Below are positions 4,699-11,110 of a stretch of 11,110 bases of DNA, one piece after another. Position numbers and translations under genes: made by a program. Origin of the DNA: a bacterium (lineage in GTDB: Bacteria > Patescibacteriota > Saccharimonadia > Saccharimonadales > JACDBH01). Position 1 is the stretch's first letter. Every line of letters begins with the position of its first letter. The notes beneath the pieces were generated by a model. That model saw only the letters and a list, made by a program, of their open reading frames with translations. It ran no database searches and had not been told where the DNA came from. The stretch is from contig JAKQIK010000036.1 in NCBI GenBank assembly GCA_029557395.1, positions 1 to 11,110 of the forward strand, in the 5' to 3' direction.

Positions 4699-7269
4699 GT
4701 GACAAAAACCAAACTAAAACATATATATAATTTAGACATAAACGACGTTTTACTGCGGCTAGGCTCACACCACAAAGGTATAAAATCCGCAGAATCTAAC
4801 AAAAGACTGGCTCTACATGGGTTTAATGTGCTTTCGGTCAAAAAAACACCTCTGTGGGTAAAAATCCTTGAACCTTTTACTAGCTACTTTGTGATTGTGA
4901 TTGTGATTGCAGCTATTTTGAGCCTTTTTAAACAAGAATGGTTTGAAGCAATTATCATCAGCGTCATCGTGGTGGTCAATGCTTTGATATACTACTTTCA
5001 ACAATTTTCAGCCAGCCGAGCACTAAAATCATTAATGTCACAAGATAGGCAAAAAGTCTCTGTCCTCAGACCTGGTACAAAAGATGAATCAATCTACATC
5101 GAAAAATTAGTAATCGGAGATGTGGTTCGTATCTGCGAAGGTATGAAAATTCCTGCAGACGGACGTATTATTGATTCAAATCATATCCAAATCGACGAAT
5201 CAGTCCTGACGGGCGAATCTTTGCCAGTGCACAAACACGCGTCATCAATCGACGGTACCAAACAAATCTATGACCAAGAAAATATGCTCTTTAAGGGCAC
5301 CTATGTGCACGCAGGAAGTGGGCTAATGGTTGTGTCAGCTACAGGTAATAAAACTCAGCTCGGTATCATCAACACCATGGCATCCGAAGCCGACAAAGGC
5401 AAGACTCCAATCGAACAAAAAATCGATGACCTGACTAAGAAACTTCTGATTGGTATAAGCATCGTCACGGTAATTGTTTTTGGACTGGCTCTGTATAGGG
5501 GTCTCGAGCTTGCCGAAGCATTAAAGTTTACTATCGCTTTGGCTGTTTCGGCAGTACCAGAGGGCCTACCTGTCGCAATGACGCTAGTGTTACTTATAAG
5601 CGCCCGTCGTATGGCCAAGCAAAAAGCCCTAGTTCGTAAAATTTCGGCCATGGAAACTATGGGGGCAATAACTTTGATAGCCACCGACAAGACTGGTACT
5701 ATCACAAAAAATCAATTGTCCATATCTGATTCATATTCTACAAGTCACGACAGGAAAATATTTCATCAGGCCATGCTGGCTAGTATCAACGGTGCAGAGG
5801 GTGCTCCTGATGACCCACTCGATCAGATTATTTATGCTTCGCTCAAGCATGACCATGTGCCAAAAACTTGGAAAAAAGTCCACGAGTTTCCATTTAACCA
5901 ACAACTTCGCCTGAGTGGAAATGTCTGGAAATATCCAGGTGGATACTATTTGTTTATCAAGGGTGCGCCCGAACAGATATTCTTTCACTGCAACGACGAC
6001 AAGCCATCAACAAAGACGGAAGCCAAGAAATATCTAGAAAAATTTACTACTCATGGATACAGAACTATTGGTTTTGCTCATAAAAAATTAGCTACACCGC
6101 CTGAAAAATTAAACCATGATGTCTTAACTGGCATGAGTCTAGATGGATTTGTCGGCTTGAGTGATCAGTTGAGGCCAAAAGTCAAACAAGCCATAGCCGA
6201 AGCCCATGATGCAGGCATCAAAGTAGTGATGCTGACTGGTGACCACATACAAACTGCCGGTTATATTGCCTCACAAGTAGGAATTGCCCGAAAAAGCTCA
6301 GAAATATCAGATAGCTCAATATTGGACAAAAAAAACCCAACCAAAATATGGAAGTCGCTTGAGGACATAAAAGTATTCGGACGAGTACTGCCTAAGCACA
6401 AGTTTGCTTTTCTCAAGGCCGTAAAAGGACACGAGATAACAGCCATGACTGGTGATGGGGTGAATGACATACCAGCCTTAGTAGAGGCAGACGCAGGCCT
6501 CGCTATGGGTTCTGGTACTGATGCCGCCAAAGACGCGAGCGATATCATACTGACAAATAGCAACTTCCATACCATCGTTAATGCAGTCAAGGCTGGACGT
6601 ACCGTCCTTGCAAATATTAGAAAAATGGTTGTTTACTTACTGGCAACCAGTGGCGGGGAAGTCTTAACCATGCTCATAGCCCTGCTCGTTGGCATACCGC
6701 TACCGATAACAGCCGTGATGGTTCTCTGGGTAAACCTCGTAACCGACGGGATATCCGTGATTCCTCTGGGTCTCAGCCCTGCAGAGGCTCACCACATGAA
6801 ACAAGCACCTCGACACCCAAGCGCACCACTGCTCGATAGAGTATTGGTAGTACGTGCGGTCATACTAGCTTTTGCACTGGCAATCTGTACGCTCATCATA
6901 TTTAGACTCAATCTATACAAAGGTCAGCAATATGCCCAAACAGCTGCTTTTCTAGGCATTATCGTCGTACAGTGGGCAAATGCCCTCAATATGAATTTCG
7001 AGTTTAAGTCGTGGGTTTACAATTTTATTAGACCAAATTACAAATTACTTATTGCAATTAGTGCATCGATAATAATTAACGTTCTTGTTTTTACGACTGA
7101 CTTACGTAGTTTCTTTGGCTTATCCAAGTTAGATTTGTATGATGCACTCATAGCCATCATCCTACCCTCGGCGGTCGCCTTAATCTTGTGTGATATGCAC
7201 AAGATTATCTCTGATAGATTACACATTCGACAAATAAAACTAACCAAAAAAGCTCTTGGTTCAAACTAA
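4699..7269 (+). CDS. P-type cation ATPase, Ca2+-type (P2A-like)
   Basis: ATP-driven membrane cation pump of 856 residues with all P-type landmarks: actuator TGES (171-174), TM4 PEGLP (287-291), phosphorylation site DKTGT with D330, nucleotide-binding KGAPEQ (421-426), TGDH (513-516) and hinge TGDGVND (584-590). An N-terminal cation-ATPase domain and six C-terminal helices put it with the SERCA/PMR1-type pumps. Ion ligands compared with SERCA: the TM4 glutamate (E288), TM6 N679 and D683 and TM5 E654 are kept. The TM5 Asn position is Ser (S651) and the TM8 Glu position is Gln (Q758), which suggests a single, site-II-like Ca2+ site as in PMCA/PMR1. Mn2+ or another cation is possible. The GTG start is supported by AGGTGGG (4686-4692), 6 nt upstream. 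It converges with the VIT1-like transporter. Confidence 0.93.
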   Translation: MTKTKLKHIYNLDINDVLLRLGSHHKGIKSAESNKRLALHGFNVLSVKKTPLWVKILEPFTSYFVIVIVIAAILSLFKQEWFEAIIISVIVVVNALIYYFQQFSASRALKSLMSQDRQKVSVLRPGTKDESIYIEKLVIGDVVRICEGMKIPADGRIIDSNHIQIDESVLTGESLPVHKHASSIDGTKQIYDQENMLFKGTYVHAGSGLMVVSATGNKTQLGIINTMASEADKGKTPIEQKIDDLTKKLLIGISIVTVIVFGLALYRGLELAEALKFTIALAVSAVPEGLPVAMTLVLLISARRMAKQKALVRKISAMETMGAITLIATDKTGTITKNQLSISDSYSTSHDRKIFHQAMLASINGAEGAPDDPLDQIIYASLKHDHVPKTWKKVHEFPFNQQLRLSGNVWKYPGGYYLFIKGAPEQIFFHCNDDKPSTKTEAKKYLEKFTTHGYRTIGFAHKKLATPPEKLNHDVLTGMSLDGFVGLSDQLRPKVKQAIAEAHDAGIKVVMLTGDHIQTAGYIASQVGIARKSSEISDSSILDKKNPTKIWKSLEDIKVFGRVLPKHKFAFLKAVKGHEITAMTGDGVNDIPALVEADAGLAMGSGTDAAKDASDIILTNSNFHTIVNAVKAGRTVLANIRKMVVYLLATSGGEVLTMLIALLVGIPLPITAVMVLWVNLVTDGISVIPLGLSPAEAHHMKQAPRHPSAPLLDRVLVVRAVILAFALAICTLIIFRLNLYKGQQYAQTAAFLGIIVVQWANALNMNFEFKSWVYNFIRPNYKLLIAISASIIINVLVFTTDLRSFFGLSKLDLYDALIAIILPSAVALILCDMHKIISDRLHIRQIKLTKKALGSN

Positions 7270-7293
7270 TAATATATCTTTGATTGTCGTAGG

Positions 7294-8004
7294 TTAAACA
7301 CTCAAACCGATAATATGCCCAATAAAGTAAGTGATTGCCATAGCTGCACCACCACCTAAAAGCACCCTAGTCGCTGCAATAAATCTGTTACCTCCACCGA
7401 TAGTAGCACCAATGGCACCTGAGATAGCCAACGCAACTAGGGAGGAGACTGTTATAGCTACTCCCCCAAGGTTATGTGTAGCCAAAAGTGATGCAATAAT
7501 TGGCACGGATGCACCAACCGAAAAAGACAACGCAGAGGCTACCGCAGCCTGTAGTGGCCGAGCAAGTTCTTCATGATCAATACCCAGCTCATCGCGCGCA
7601 TGAGCACCTAGAGCATCGTTTTCATGCAGTGCTACAGCTACCTGGCGGGCAAGTTTCTTGTCTAGGCCACGGGACTCGTATATTTCTGCTAGTTCTGTTA
7701 ACTCTGCCTCTGGGTTTTCTTTGATAGATTTTTTCTCAATATTCAAATCATGTATTTCTGAATCTCTTTGAGAATACACAGATACATACTCACCAGCCGC
7801 CATAGACAGCGCACCGGCTACCAGGCCAGCAATACCGGCTGTCAAAATTGTCCTACTATCTTCAGTCGCCGCCAGTACGCCAAGCATCAAGCTAGAAGTA
7901 GATACAATACCGTCGTTTACACCAAGTACAGCCGCCCTTAGCCACGCAGCCCGATGTGATTTGTGACTCTCCAGGTGAGGGCTATTATTGTCAGATTTAG
8001 TCAA
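7294..8004 (-). CDS. VIT1/CCC1-family Fe2+/Mn2+ transporter
   Basis: Membrane transporter of 236 residues of the vacuolar iron transporter family, which moves Fe2+ or Mn2+ out of the cytosol by proton exchange. TM1 carries NDGIVSTSSLMLGVL (30-44) and TM2 GALSMAAGEYVS (64-75), with M68 and E72 in the conserved ion-path positions. A Glu-rich cytosolic segment (about 83-130, with repeated helices and acidic residues) corresponds to the metal-binding domain, then three more helices (about 153-236). The N-terminus has H10, H13, H14 or nearby His residues (HLESHKSH), which could add metal binding. The TTG start is chosen on GGAG (8014-8011), 6 nt upstream. Only 24 nt separate its end from the converging P-type ATPase and no terminator hairpin is visible there, so the two messages may overlap at their 3' ends. 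Confidence 0.92.
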   Translation of the reverse strand: MTKSDNNSPHLESHKSHRAAWLRAAVLGVNDGIVSTSSLMLGVLAATEDSRTILTAGIAGLVAGALSMAAGEYVSVYSQRDSEIHDLNIEKKSIKENPEAELTELAEIYESRGLDKKLARQVAVALHENDALGAHARDELGIDHEELARPLQAAVASALSFSVGASVPIIASLLATHNLGGVAITVSSLVALAISGAIGATIGGGNRFIAATRVLLGGGAAMAITYFIGHIIGLSV

Positions 8005-8038
8005 ATTTTACTCCGTATTTTACATAATGAACTACCTC

Positions 8039-8068
8039 ATTCTATATCAGAAAGTATCACTTAGTCGA
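8039..8068 (-). promoter_or_regulatory. Putative promoter of the VIT1-like gene
   Basis: On the minus strand TCGACT (8068-8063), an 18-bp spacer and TAGAAT (8044-8039). Predicted leader is about 28 nt before TTG 8004. The -35 is moderate, matching TTGACA at four of six positions. Confidence 0.4.
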
Positions 8069-8077
8069 TAAGTTAAT

Positions 8078-8221
8078 TTAATAAGGATAACGCACAATTA
8101 CTATACTAGCAAACCAAGTCCACAAAGCCTTATGTGGCGGTGCGACAATGATAACGATACCTTTACCAATAATTGCTGTGTTGTATGCCATGTAAAATAT
8201 GATTATATGATCAAACTTCAA
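8078..8221 (-). CDS. Probable small membrane protein, 47 residues
   Basis: Short minus-strand frame starting TTG AAG TTT GAT and ending TAA at 8080-8078. The predicted product begins MKFDHIIIFY and is hydrophobic almost throughout, with two apolar stretches (about 5-27 and 33-43) parted by a polar APPHKA turn. It ends in an aromatic, basic RYPY. GGAG (8234-8231) lies 9 nt upstream of the TTG and 13 nt past the acetyltransferase stop, matching the TTG-plus-GGAG pattern of the neighbouring VIT1-like gene. An ATG at 8191 would give a 37-residue form, and a TATAAT (8207-8202) sits just before it. The position makes it the last member of the enzyme operon. No family recognised; chance cannot be excluded at this length. 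Confidence 0.42.
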   Translation of the reverse strand: MKFDHIIIFYMAYNTAIIGKGIVIIVAPPHKALWTWFASIVIVRYPY

Positions 8222-8246
8222 TATTATGTGCTCCAGACCATTCTGA

Positions 8247-8780
8247 TTAAGATGTAACTGGTCTGCTAAATCGGGTTAATGAGAGCTCTTCGCCATTTAT
8301 GTTTTTTATAATAACGTTACCTAGTTCGGCAAAATGTCTTCTATAAAATGCTTTGAGTCGTTCATTGTCTGCCAGACAATCTAATCTGACCTCGCTTAGG
8401 TCTCTTTGTTCTGCCATTTCGTGTACTGCGGGGAAGATAACCTTCGTTGCGACATCTAGATTTCTAGCATCACGCCCAACCGCCATTTTACCAATGTATA
8501 ATGCCCGTATATCATCCTGCCATATCTGCGGATTGGGTTCAGTGCTTAGCCTTATGGCCGCCACTGGCTCCTCGGCATAATCAGGATCAATACCAATAAC
8601 CAAGCCTCTGATGCAGTACATCTCTTTCTTCATGTAGAAATTTTCTAGGATATATTTAGGCATAGGGAACGGCCAATCAATATGTCCAACAGTTCTAGCA
8701 TAAACTGTCGCCTGATTATAGATTTCTTGCAAGTCGGGCAATTCATTGTATTGGGCTTTGCTTAGTATCTCTTTTGTCAT
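8247..8780 (-). CDS. GNAT-family N-acetyltransferase
   Basis: Predicted acetyl-CoA-dependent acyltransferase of 177 residues, normal GNAT length. An N-terminal receptor helix region (about 10-50) precedes the strand pair AAIRLSTE and ALYIGKMAVG (74-101). The motif-A position reads V-G-R-D-A-R-N-L-D-V, keeping Arg residues that could bind pyrophosphate but lacking the usual R-G-x-G-x-G/A glycines. Motif B is recognisable as VRLDCLADNERLKAFYRRHFAELG (131-154), with the Asn and the Tyr often used for CoA contact and acid catalysis. Its ATG overlaps the Nudix stop by 4 nt (ATGA), so translation is coupled. The substrate is unknown; an amine on a small molecule or peptide made by the same operon is a reasonable guess. 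The fold assignment is fairly firm, activity less so. Confidence 0.78.
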   Translation of the reverse strand: MTKEILSKAQYNELPDLQEIYNQATVYARTVGHIDWPFPMPKYILENFYMKKEMYCIRGLVIGIDPDYAEEPVAAIRLSTEPNPQIWQDDIRALYIGKMAVGRDARNLDVATKVIFPAVHEMAEQRDLSEVRLDCLADNERLKAFYRRHFAELGNVIIKNINGEELSLTRFSRPVTS

Positions 8781-9298
8781 GATAAGTTAATCCCGTCATC
8801 TTGGCCAAAGTTAAGCGAGTCGCCGTTTAGTAGCGCAAAGCCTTTGTAAATTGCCCTTACCTCATCATCTTCAGTATCTTTCTCACTGACAAAGGTTTTT
8901 GGAAGTTCTGATTCAGCAAACCAACCACATGAGCTATGGTCTTCTGGGTTCATCTTTGGCTCTATTTCAGGGTCAATCAGCTGTGCAAAATAGATTACTT
9001 CAATCGAGTGAGAACCCTTAACCTCATTCTGATAGGTGAATACAGCGAACGGATCACCTAAGCGTACCTGTACGCCAAACTCTTCCTGAATCTCACGCAC
9101 TAAGCCATCTGTAACTTCCTCTCCAAAATCTATATGTCCGCCCGGTAGTTCATAGACACCCGGCAGAAACTCTTTAGTATCAGTACGCTTGGCCATAAAA
9201 ACCTTATATACGCCATCTACTTTTTGGTGAATAAACGCACATGCGGTGATAACTTGTTGGCCTGGTGTTGGTGTGGCGCTATCATGAAAGGTTTTCAT
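8777..9298 (-). CDS. Nudix hydrolase
   Basis: Predicted Mg2+-dependent hydrolase of a nucleoside diphosphate linked to another moiety, 173 residues. The Nudix box is perfect: G54, E60, R68-E69, E72-E73, G75-V76, matching GX5EX7REUXEEXGU. It is preceded by YELPGGH (49-55), with the P-G-G common to ADP-ribose, NADH and NTP pyrophosphatases. A mid-protein strand (SIEVIYFAQL, about 97-106) and WFAESELP (126-133) complete the fold. No extra specificity motif is visible, so the substrate is open. It overlaps the genes on both sides by ATGA (upstream C39-like peptidase, downstream GNAT). Nudix enzymes in such operons may be housecleaning or may act on an activated intermediate. Confidence 0.93.
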   Translation of the reverse strand: MKTFHDSATPTPGQQVITACAFIHQKVDGVYKVFMAKRTDTKEFLPGVYELPGGHIDFGEEVTDGLVREIQEEFGVQVRLGDPFAVFTYQNEVKGSHSIEVIYFAQLIDPEIEPKMNPEDHSSCGWFAESELPKTFVSEKDTEDDEVRAIYKGFALLNGDSLNFGQDDGINLS

Positions 9299-9936
9299 AG
9301 CTTCTGTATTATATCCATCTCTCCACCAAAGCTGTCCATGGCTTCTTGAAACAGTTTGCGGCTCACTTTTCGGTTCTCAAACGCAGGCAGCCCTGGATCG
9401 TGGAACCATATATTCTCATCATCTACATCTATTACCACCATTGAATGACCCTCGTAACCCTCTTTGTTATTTAATACCCGACTGTTTACCATTGGTTTAA
9501 CCAATGAGTGTACCCAGTGTTCTTTACGAATGTCGTCAATAGTTGGTTTTTTAGCCACAATCTCAACTTTATCGAGGTATTCTTTGGTTTGTGACCGAGC
9601 AAGTTCAACATCTGAGTTTTGTTCTTGCCAATCTGCCACTTCATTACCATATTCACGTCGAATATAGTCAGCACCTTCATCCATGAACGCTTTAAAGTCA
9701 AACGTCGTGTAGTGTTTAACGGTGTATCCGTGATTTGTAAACCAAATTGACCATTGGAAACTCCAGCTACCTTTCTCTGGCTGTTTACCGGTAATGTCTT
9801 CGAGTTTTTCAATGGAATAATCTTTGTCTGGCTCAAAATACTTGAGAATCATCTTAAGCGATGTCTCGACACAATGAACCCCTTCAGGATGGCCAGGCGT
9901 AGGGAACGCAGTATAGAACGGAATTATAGTTTTCAT
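9295..9936 (-). CDS. C39-like (papain-fold) cysteine peptidase
   Basis: Predicted cysteine peptidase or transferase-like protein of 213 residues. C22 lies in HCVETSLKMILKYF, the nucleophile helix of the peptidase C39-like fold. H164 in GHSMVVIDVDDENIWFHDPG and D180 in the HDPG turn give the Cys-His-Asp order and the H-x-V-V-I-D...DPG pattern of the family. No signal peptide is evident, and no ABC transporter is fused or adjacent, unlike true bacteriocin-exporting C39 proteins; it is probably cytosolic. The insert between 70 and 150 is charged and helical. It is coupled to the S51-like gene upstream and the Nudix gene downstream by 4-nt ATGA overlaps. Family assignment rests on the triad context. 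Cleavage of a leader peptide, amide bond formation and deamidation are all possible roles. Confidence 0.78.
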   Translation of the reverse strand: MKTIIPFYTAFPTPGHPEGVHCVETSLKMILKYFEPDKDYSIEKLEDITGKQPEKGSWSFQWSIWFTNHGYTVKHYTTFDFKAFMDEGADYIRREYGNEVADWQEQNSDVELARSQTKEYLDKVEIVAKKPTIDDIRKEHWVHSLVKPMVNSRVLNNKEGYEGHSMVVIDVDDENIWFHDPGLPAFENRKVSRKLFQEAMDSFGGEMDIIQKL

Positions 9937-10529
9937 AGCTCAAAAACCTCAAATTCACCTTCTTTCAGGGCAAGTATCGGTAGACTGGTATCACCATAGG
10001 TAGCTAGCTCATCGTAGGCTTTTTGCCAATCAATCGGACCACGAGGATCATCATCGCCAAAGTTTGATTTAAAATGCGGAATAAACTTGATAGGCAGAAT
10101 TCCAAAACCCTCATGAACCTCACGCCAGTCACAAGTCCAAAAAGCAACGGAGAGCATGTCCGAGCTTGCGGAGTTGGTAGCGACAACTTTTCCTTCAAAT
10201 ATATCTGGTACATCAAACTGCTCCATCCAGTAGTGTAGTAAATGTTCATCGCCGCCATGAAAGTAAATAACATCTGCCTGTTTGCATTGATTGGCAAACT
10301 TATCGGGTATAGCTAACTCAAAGGTCGGTACAGCACCCTCTGGCATATCTTCGCTTATGGTATTGGAGTAACCTTGGAACTTAACCTCCCAATATTCACG
10401 AGCTTGGGCAAAATTACAGAGCAGAAACTTTGGTGAACTACCTAAATCTTTGATAATCTCTCGATGGAATTGTTTCTTAAGCTCTGGCGCATTCTTGATG
10501 CCACCAGAATTTAGTACATATTTAATCAT
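9933..10529 (-). CDS. Peptidase S51-like protein (dipeptidase E fold)
   Basis: Predicted serine hydrolase of 198 residues in the peptidase E / cyanophycinase class-I-glutaminase-like fold. Landmarks: IYFHGGDEHLL (88-98) at the family's GGNT position, an apparent nucleophile S120 in ATNSASSDML (117-126), D134 in FWTCD and H152 in FIPHF. Their spacing matches the Ser-Asp-His triad of Salmonella peptidase E, and the end (ILALKEGEFEVFEL) fits the family's closing strands. The nucleophile elbow is S-A-S-S rather than S-A-G-A/N, so the oxyanion site or specificity may differ. A frame extends 16 codons upstream, but AAGGTG 7 nt before the ATG at 10529 favours that start. That start overlaps the hydrolase stop by 8 nt (ATGATTAA). 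Known relatives cleave Asp-X dipeptides or poly-aspartyl material; the substrate here is unknown. Confidence 0.8.
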   Translation of the reverse strand: MIKYVLNSGGIKNAPELKKQFHREIIKDLGSSPKFLLCNFAQAREYWEVKFQGYSNTISEDMPEGAVPTFELAIPDKFANQCKQADVIYFHGGDEHLLHYWMEQFDVPDIFEGKVVATNSASSDMLSVAFWTCDWREVHEGFGILPIKFIPHFKSNFGDDDPRGPIDWQKAYDELATYGDTSLPILALKEGEFEVFEL

Positions 10530-11110
10530 TCTGTAGCACCTTTGTAATTTGCTCAAGGAGCAATTCTCTGTACTCACCGGTAAAATCGTGGTTTGCTTCT
10601 TGCTCTATGATTCCAATAGATTCCATCAGACCTGAGAAGTCTATATTTGCAAGCACCTCGTCTTTTGTTGCAGTGATAATAGTTAGATCTGTTAGATTTC
10701 CAAGCGTGTTATACAACTCGATAGGCCTAATACCCTCACAGCTTTTCCAATAATCATCTTTGATAATTGTTGTAGAGCCGTCACGTCTAGGCATATGGAT
10801 AGTACCGTCCTCGTCTGTGACAGTATTTGGTCTGAGCGAATTAATATCTTGCTTTTCCAAACCCAAAAACTGTGCTGGTGGAGCGAGAAAGATAATTCTA
10901 CGAATCTTCGAGGGCTTTGCAAGACTCGCTACCACACAACCCTGAGAGTGAGCAATGATATCAATAACAGCTTCCGGATCTTCCTGACGCACTGCCTCAA
11001 TTTGTTGGCTGAGAATGTTAGCCTGCTGATCAAGCGGTCTGGCAATCAGTGTATTAGAACTCTCGTCAAACTCGTTGTAATCAAACATAACGTGCTCGAA
11101 GTCAGGAAAA
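10522..11110 (-). CDS. Alpha/beta hydrolase, 5' end outside window
   Basis: C-terminal part of an alpha/beta-hydrolase. The frame stays open to the window edge (codons for FPDFEHV precede the internal ATG at 11088), so the true N-terminus with its HG-type oxyanion loop is missing and 11088 is not the start. Numbered from that ATG, the nucleophile is S48 in IIAHSQGCV, a G-x-S-x-G-like elbow with Ala at the first Gly. The acid is D143 in TATKDE and the base H167 in ANHDFTG, all in canonical order and spacing. The visible length suits a small single-domain hydrolase, like RBBP9/YdeN or lysophospholipase types. It is the first visible gene of the operon; its stop codon overlaps the next ATG. Esterase, amidase or thioesterase activity cannot be told apart. 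Confidence 0.85.
   Translation of the reverse strand, partial: FPDFEHVMFDYNEFDESSNTLIARPLDQQANILSQQIEAVRQEDPEAVIDIIAHSQGCVVASLAKPSKIRRIIFLAPPAQFLGLEKQDINSLRPNTVTDEDGTIHMPRRDGSTTIIKDDYWKSCEGIRPIELYNTLGNLTDLTIITATKDEVLANIDFSGLMESIGIIEQEANHDFTGEYRELLLEQITKVLQND

Noticed and set aside
5355..6590. Three minus-strand frames of 85-116 codons inside the P-type ATPase gene
   Set aside because: The plus strand encodes an unbroken ATPase with all motifs across this stretch; the antisense frames have no recognisable fold.
8130..8258. Plus-strand 42-codon frame (MWRCDNDND...) opposite the small membrane protein
   Set aside because: It has no Shine-Dalgarno and an odd Cys/Asn/Asp mix, and it runs against the operon, whereas the minus frame has a ribosome site and a membrane-like product.
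10530..10577. Upstream ATG of the S51-like gene, adding 16 residues
   Set aside because: It would overlap the hydrolase gene by 56 nt and has no ribosome site, whereas AAGGTG sits 7 nt before the ATG at 10529 and the added residues do not look like part of the fold.
9464..10945. Short frames on either strand within the peptidase and hydrolase genes
   Set aside because: All overlap well-supported coupled genes in other frames and their composition is not protein-like.
1..11110. CRISPR array, insertion sequence or phage genes
   Set aside because: No regularly spaced repeats of 25-40 bp, no transposase or integrase frames and no terminal repeats are visible.

Overview
The window reads as a bacterial chromosome segment of modest GC content. 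It has short intergenic gaps, standard stop codons (TGA included), frequent TTG/GTG starts and several genes that overlap by 4 nt. The mix of a lone RRM protein, a SHOCT-tailed protein, a tRNA with encoded CCA and compact layout would fit Candidatus Saccharibacteria or another Patescibacteria/CPR lineage. That placement is an inference from style and content; no marker gene proves it. No insertion sequence, phage gene or CRISPR array is visible.

Layout: (1) 1-2236 is a drug-resistance pair. A 14-TM MFS exporter (minus) and an HxlR-type repressor (plus) diverge from a 99-nt gap containing two palindromes that overlap promoter elements. (2) 2302-2378 is a CAU-anticodon tRNA followed by its own terminator. 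A 44-codon single-TM small protein follows, whose promoter places transcription start almost on the start codon. (3) 2773-3816 encodes a cytosolic protein with a long charged linker, a PH-like fold and a C-terminal SHOCT helix pair. (4) 3817-4329 is non-coding and holds a terminator, a 12-bp tandem repeat, a promoter and a leader of about 190 nt for a one-domain RRM RNA-binding protein (4330-4599). (5) 4699-8004 is a cation-handling pair: a P-type Ca2+-like ATPase (plus) converging on a VIT1/CCC1-type Fe/Mn transporter (minus). (6) 8078-11110 is a minus-strand operon: alpha/beta hydrolase (cut by the window edge), S51-like peptidase, C39-like cysteine peptidase, Nudix hydrolase, GNAT acetyltransferase and a probable 47-residue membrane peptide.

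How the parts work together: regions 1 and 5 are conventional transport and homeostasis modules. Region 6 is the best candidate for an undescribed system. Four translationally coupled junctions tie five different small-molecule or peptide enzymes into one transcript, and none is an obvious housekeeping enzyme. Two of the enzymes (S51-like and GNAT) have altered signature motifs. Its substrate cannot be read from the sequence.
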